Shown one piece after another: positions 60,558 to 64,000 of a DNA stretch of 64,000 bases. The DNA comes from Lycorma delicatula (lineage: Eukaryota > Arthropoda > Insecta > Hemiptera > Fulgoridae). The notes below the pieces were generated by a model. It was not told where the DNA came from, made no database searches, and worked only from the letters and a program-made list of their open reading frames with translations. The translations under genes and the position numbers were made by a program. Position 1 is the stretch's first letter. Every line of letters begins with the position of its first letter. The stretch is taken from contig NC_134458.1 in assembly GCF_047948215.1 (NCBI RefSeq), positions 87,995,260-88,059,259 on the forward strand. Direction: 5' to 3'.

Positions 60558-61970
60558 GTATGGTGTTTATTTCATTTCTCGAGGTTTCATGACGCAAGAA
60601 CTCCAATAAAACAAAAACCCATGCGAGGCAATGTTTTCATTCTTACGTATGTGCTTGTGTTAAACATGTTTGAAGCTTAATAACTTTTGACTGGATAAAC
60701 CGATTTTGATGAAATTTTTTATTTATATGAGGTTCGTGTATATGGAACAATTTGTCGGTAAACCTTTGGGGTTAATATCTTCAATGGGTAGGGGTAGATA
60801 GTTTTTTGGTCAATTTTCTCAGAATTTTGCAAACATAACCCTACTTTATATTAGACTAAGTAAATGCATGCATGCGCTTATCTTATCACCTTTAAAAAAT
60901 ATTGCCTCAAAATTCCTCTTTTCCAAAAAAAAATCGAAAAAAGGATCTCTTAATTTATTGCATATTTTTTAATCGATTTTTTTTATATCTTCCTAGCATA
61001 GTAGTAATGCAAGTGATCCTCCCCTCCAAAAAAATAAAATAAATAAAAAACGCTATGGAGCACATCGGAAGTGATGTAACAGGTCAAAATTTAAAAACAT
61101 CGATTTTTAAAATTTGTTTAAAACTTTTTTTGGTATTTATTTAAACGTTTAGAATTATTTAAAAGTTTAAATAATAGACCTTTAATAATAATATTATAAT
61201 AAAATTACATCATAGTTCACCCCCACCCCTAAAAAAATAAATCTTAGACAATGTTTTATTTGTTGTATATTCATTATTCAGTGGAATTTTTGTAGTTTTT
61301 TCCATTTAAAAAACAAGGTAATTTTAGAGGCGATGGAAAAGTATAGATTTTTTTGAATTTTTAAACATTTTTTGGTTTATTTAAACATATAATGATAATT
61401 TTACAATAAATTATCCCCACCCAAAAAAAGAAATCTCAAATAACCTTTTTCTTGTATCATTATTTTTCCTCTACGAATTATATAAATAATGAAATCCAGG
61501 GAAGTATTACCGACATGATGACACTATTCGGTAACTCTCGGTCGATACAGTTTACGTATATTTTAAGAAAATAAACAAACCATTTATGTTTTTTTGAGGA
61601 AAGGAGTTTTTTTGGTGTAAATTACAGCGTAAACATTCATTTGGTCGCCAAAACTGTTTAACGTTTAGCGGTATTCAGGTTAGAACGCTAGGATTTGGTA
61701 TAAATAATGTTCCTCAGTATAGTGTAATAGGTTAGCTTGAAAAATATTCTTCGTTAATGTGTTCTTTTTTTCAGTTTTATTCAAGCGGTGTATTATAAAT
61801 AAATTATATACTTATTAAACAGCTCTGTAGTATTTATGGAATACAAAAAAAAAAATTCTACAAAATTTCATAAATAGTAAAATACGTAATATAGGTTTTA
61901 ATTACGTTGTAGTTAAACTGTATTAATTTGTTATTCTTTAATAAATCACTAAACTTTAGCATTCATCCTA
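60554..61970. other. AT-rich DNA, possible dispersed repeat
   Basis: About 60660-60720 (taataacttttgactggata, then aaccgattttgatgaaa) looks like the wording of a common insect repeat, but no second copy occurs in the window. Otherwise nothing is recognised. Confidence 0.3.
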
Positions 61971-61974
61971 AAAA

Positions 61975-62085
61975 TTTGAATGTGTATCCCAATATTCTGT
62001 TAAACCGGAAATATTCTGGCAATATTCTGTAAATCCGGAACGTTCGAATATTGTTTGTTCTAGATTATCGGGATTTTACTGTTCG
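61975..62085. repeat. Possible pogo-type transposon terminus
   Basis: Two close copies of aatattctgt(t/a)aa(a/t)ccggaa (about 61993-62010 and 62023-62040) are followed by tctagattatcgggatttta ctgt. The reverse complement starts acagtaaaatcccgataatc, similar to the CAGTG/AAA..CTCGATAA tips of pogo-like elements. No transposase or second end identified. Confidence 0.3.
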
Positions 62086-63072
62086 ATTATTTTACGTGTG
62101 ACCTAAATTAAATCTTAATTTTTTTTTAATGAGAATTTTTTGCAGAAAAATTCGCTTATGATACAGCTTCTAGAGATTTTTTTAAGGACGATTTTATCTT
62201 TAAAGATAGATAAATAAAAAAACAGGCTTTTTCCGTAATCAAAAAGCTAAAGAAAATTTCAGTTCTAATTTTTATTAAAAAATTATGCTGCTTCAGTACA
62301 AGACATATTACTTCTGAAATAATTTGGTCTTATTTATTGAACAACCTAAACACAAAAATATGTAAGAGACAGTTCAATATAAATTCAGATCTTTGATAAA
62401 CGTACGTTTGTAATCAATCTTATCTTAAGTTAGACCTGAACGAGGGTCCTTAATTTAGTCTTCCTTGTTTTTGTCTAAATAAAAATACTTAACAGTTTTT
62501 CAAATAAAAATATAATCGTATCTAATATAATAACAAATTATAATCGTATCTTTCTCTTTTTTTCTTCAGGCACTATTAAATTAATATATGTTTATAAGAA
62601 TCAGCATCTCCACCTCTTTCTTCCATGCAGCCCTCCTTCCACGCAAATTGTAAGCAAAATTCTTTAAAGCATATATATTTACGTATTTTTTCTTACATTC
62701 TTCAACTTTTAATTATTATTAAGAATCTATGTTCCACGTAGTTTTACGTTCTACCTATCTGATATCTTCTCTACGAATCTGATCTGTTTATATATAATCG
62801 TTTACTATTCGAAGAGTGAAATATGCACCAATAGAAGTCAAATTAGATATCGTATAATTAGCAGAAAAATAAAAATTCTTAAAGCAAACTTTTCACTTAG
62901 TTTTAAAACGATAATAATTTAAAAGAAAAAGTAATGTTATTACGTTATATTATAATGATTAACGAGTTGTACGAATATTAATGCATTCAAGTTTAATTAG
63001 ATAATATCTTTTTATTTGTATGTTTATTTTAATAGTATATATTATTTGTATATTTATTTTTAAAAAAACATA
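62086..63072. other. AT-rich DNA, no gene seen
   Basis: Nothing recognised. Confidence 0.5.
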
Positions 63073-64000
63073 TCTTGACTGACCGATAATAAACGCCCAG
63101 CAAAAATTACTGAAGATAAATTGATGAAGATTTATATAAACGTTCTTCTTACGGTGTAAGGTGCACACTAAGAAAGGAGTTTTTGAAATTCCGGGTTTAA
63201 AGAGTTAAAATGGAGTAACAATGAAATTTCCTTTTTTTATAATTTCTCAATAACAAATGAAGATATAAACTTGATTTTCGTATGTGTAATCTTCATGTGA
63301 ACATCTAAACATTTATTTGTAGATTTTTAAATTTTAGGTTTAAAGGGTTGAAATGGGGTAACATTAAATTTTACAAGTTTTTTAATTTCTCTGTAACAAA
63401 TGAAGAAATCAACTTGATTTTTTGTGTTTGTAATCGTCATATGAATATCTAAAAACCAATTTCTAGATTTTTTTTAAATTCTACCTTGAAATTTCAAACA
63501 TTGATTGCAAATTTTTCCCATCTCTGATTTATACTAAACGAGATATTCACTCGATTTTGGCTTCCAAATACTCTTCAGATAGATATTTAAAAACAATTTG
63601 CGGGTCTTTGAATTTTAATATTTTAAGGAATAGAAAACATAAATCGTTTTTTACATTATTAACGTTTTATGCTACCGCTATTGTCTCAATTTTGATGCGA
63701 TTTAGTAAGATTGTGATGGTAGTTTATGTTTATAATTCTCATTATGTATTTCGTGAGCGAAGCAGCAACGGGAAATTTAAAAACCTATTAGTCGGTTCAG
63801 TACTGAGCAAACTTGCTCTGAATAAATTACAATACACTGATATTTTGTATAAATTGAACAGATTTTAATTTTTTTTAATCATTATTATTCTTACAAGCAT
63901 GAGTTTAATGAACACAGAAGGGGTGAGTCCAGGGAGCATGGCCCTGACTGGCTAAAAAATCCACTGACCGCGACGGAAAACGCAAGTAACTATATAGCGT
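63073..64000 (+). mobile_element. Helitron-like repeat, copy 3 (runs off the window)
   Basis: Starts tcttgactgaccgataataa after a T-A junction and is collinear with copies 1 and 2, sharing cgcccagcaaaaa, gggttgaaatgggg, gagcgaagcagcaacggg and ctgaccgcgacggaaaacgc. The expected hairpin and CTAG terminus should lie about 30 bases beyond the window end. The 103-codon frame at 63557-63868 lies in a part shared with copies 1 and 2, where it is not open, so it is not a gene. Confidence 0.6.

Noticed and set aside
63557..63868. 103-codon plus-strand frame
   Set aside because: Lies in the Helitron-like repeat; the same region is not open in the other two copies.
1..64000. CRISPR arrays, bacterial operons or ribosome binding sites
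   Set aside because: No spaced direct repeats, no clustered intact genes; composition and elements are those of a eukaryotic genome.

Overview
The window is very AT-rich eukaryotic DNA: long A/T tracts, many AT and AC microsatellites, no operons, and no host gene that I can recognise. The mobile-element content points to an insect: tRNA-derived SINEs, mariner-like, pogo/Tigger-like, hAT-like and Helitron-like elements, and remnants of non-LTR retrotransposons. Element style suggests a large hemipteran genome, but that is an inference from memory and not proven here. Almost every long open frame is either the shadow of a decayed transposon or chance reading through AT-rich sequence.

Layout. 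0.9-1.95 kb: C-terminal remnant of a LINE. 6.98-7.15 kb: pogo-like helix-turn-helix fragment. 7.5-8.7 kb: a MITE next to an internally deleted mariner with clean terminal repeats. 9.0-9.8, 10.9-11.5 and 63.07-64.0 kb: three copies of one Helitron-like repeat. 15.4-16.4 kb: SINE head fragment, a dispersed repeat and a second MITE copy. 17.35-17.7 kb: a GC-richer island. 23.35-29.0 kb: the densest stretch of coding debris, with a LINE reverse transcriptase, a broken AAA-ATPase-like gene, an unrecognised 158-codon frame, about 1 kb of unrecognised decayed coding sequence, and a LINE 3' end split by a SINE. 30.67-31.51 kb: a non-autonomous hAT-like element with 8-bp target duplications. 36.0 and 58.8 kb: copies of the dispersed repeat. 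40.68-41.37 kb: a fold-back element. 43.9-47.9 kb: a composite DDE transposon with long inverted ends, two strong hairpins and a nested SINE. 48.6-51.0 kb: pogo-like and mariner-like transposases. 54.5 and 59.2 kb: two more SINE copies.

The best candidates for something undescribed are the 3.9-kb transposon at 43.9-47.9 kb, the hairpin pair inside it, the AAA-ATPase-like pseudogene at 24-25 kb, and the unidentified frames at 26.4-28.2 kb. The elements form a readable nesting record: SINE insertions interrupt older transposons with 13-14-bp target duplications. All transposases in the window carry stops or frameshifts, so none looks able to move itself now. Coordinates of decayed elements are by-eye estimates except where terminal repeats or target duplications fix them.
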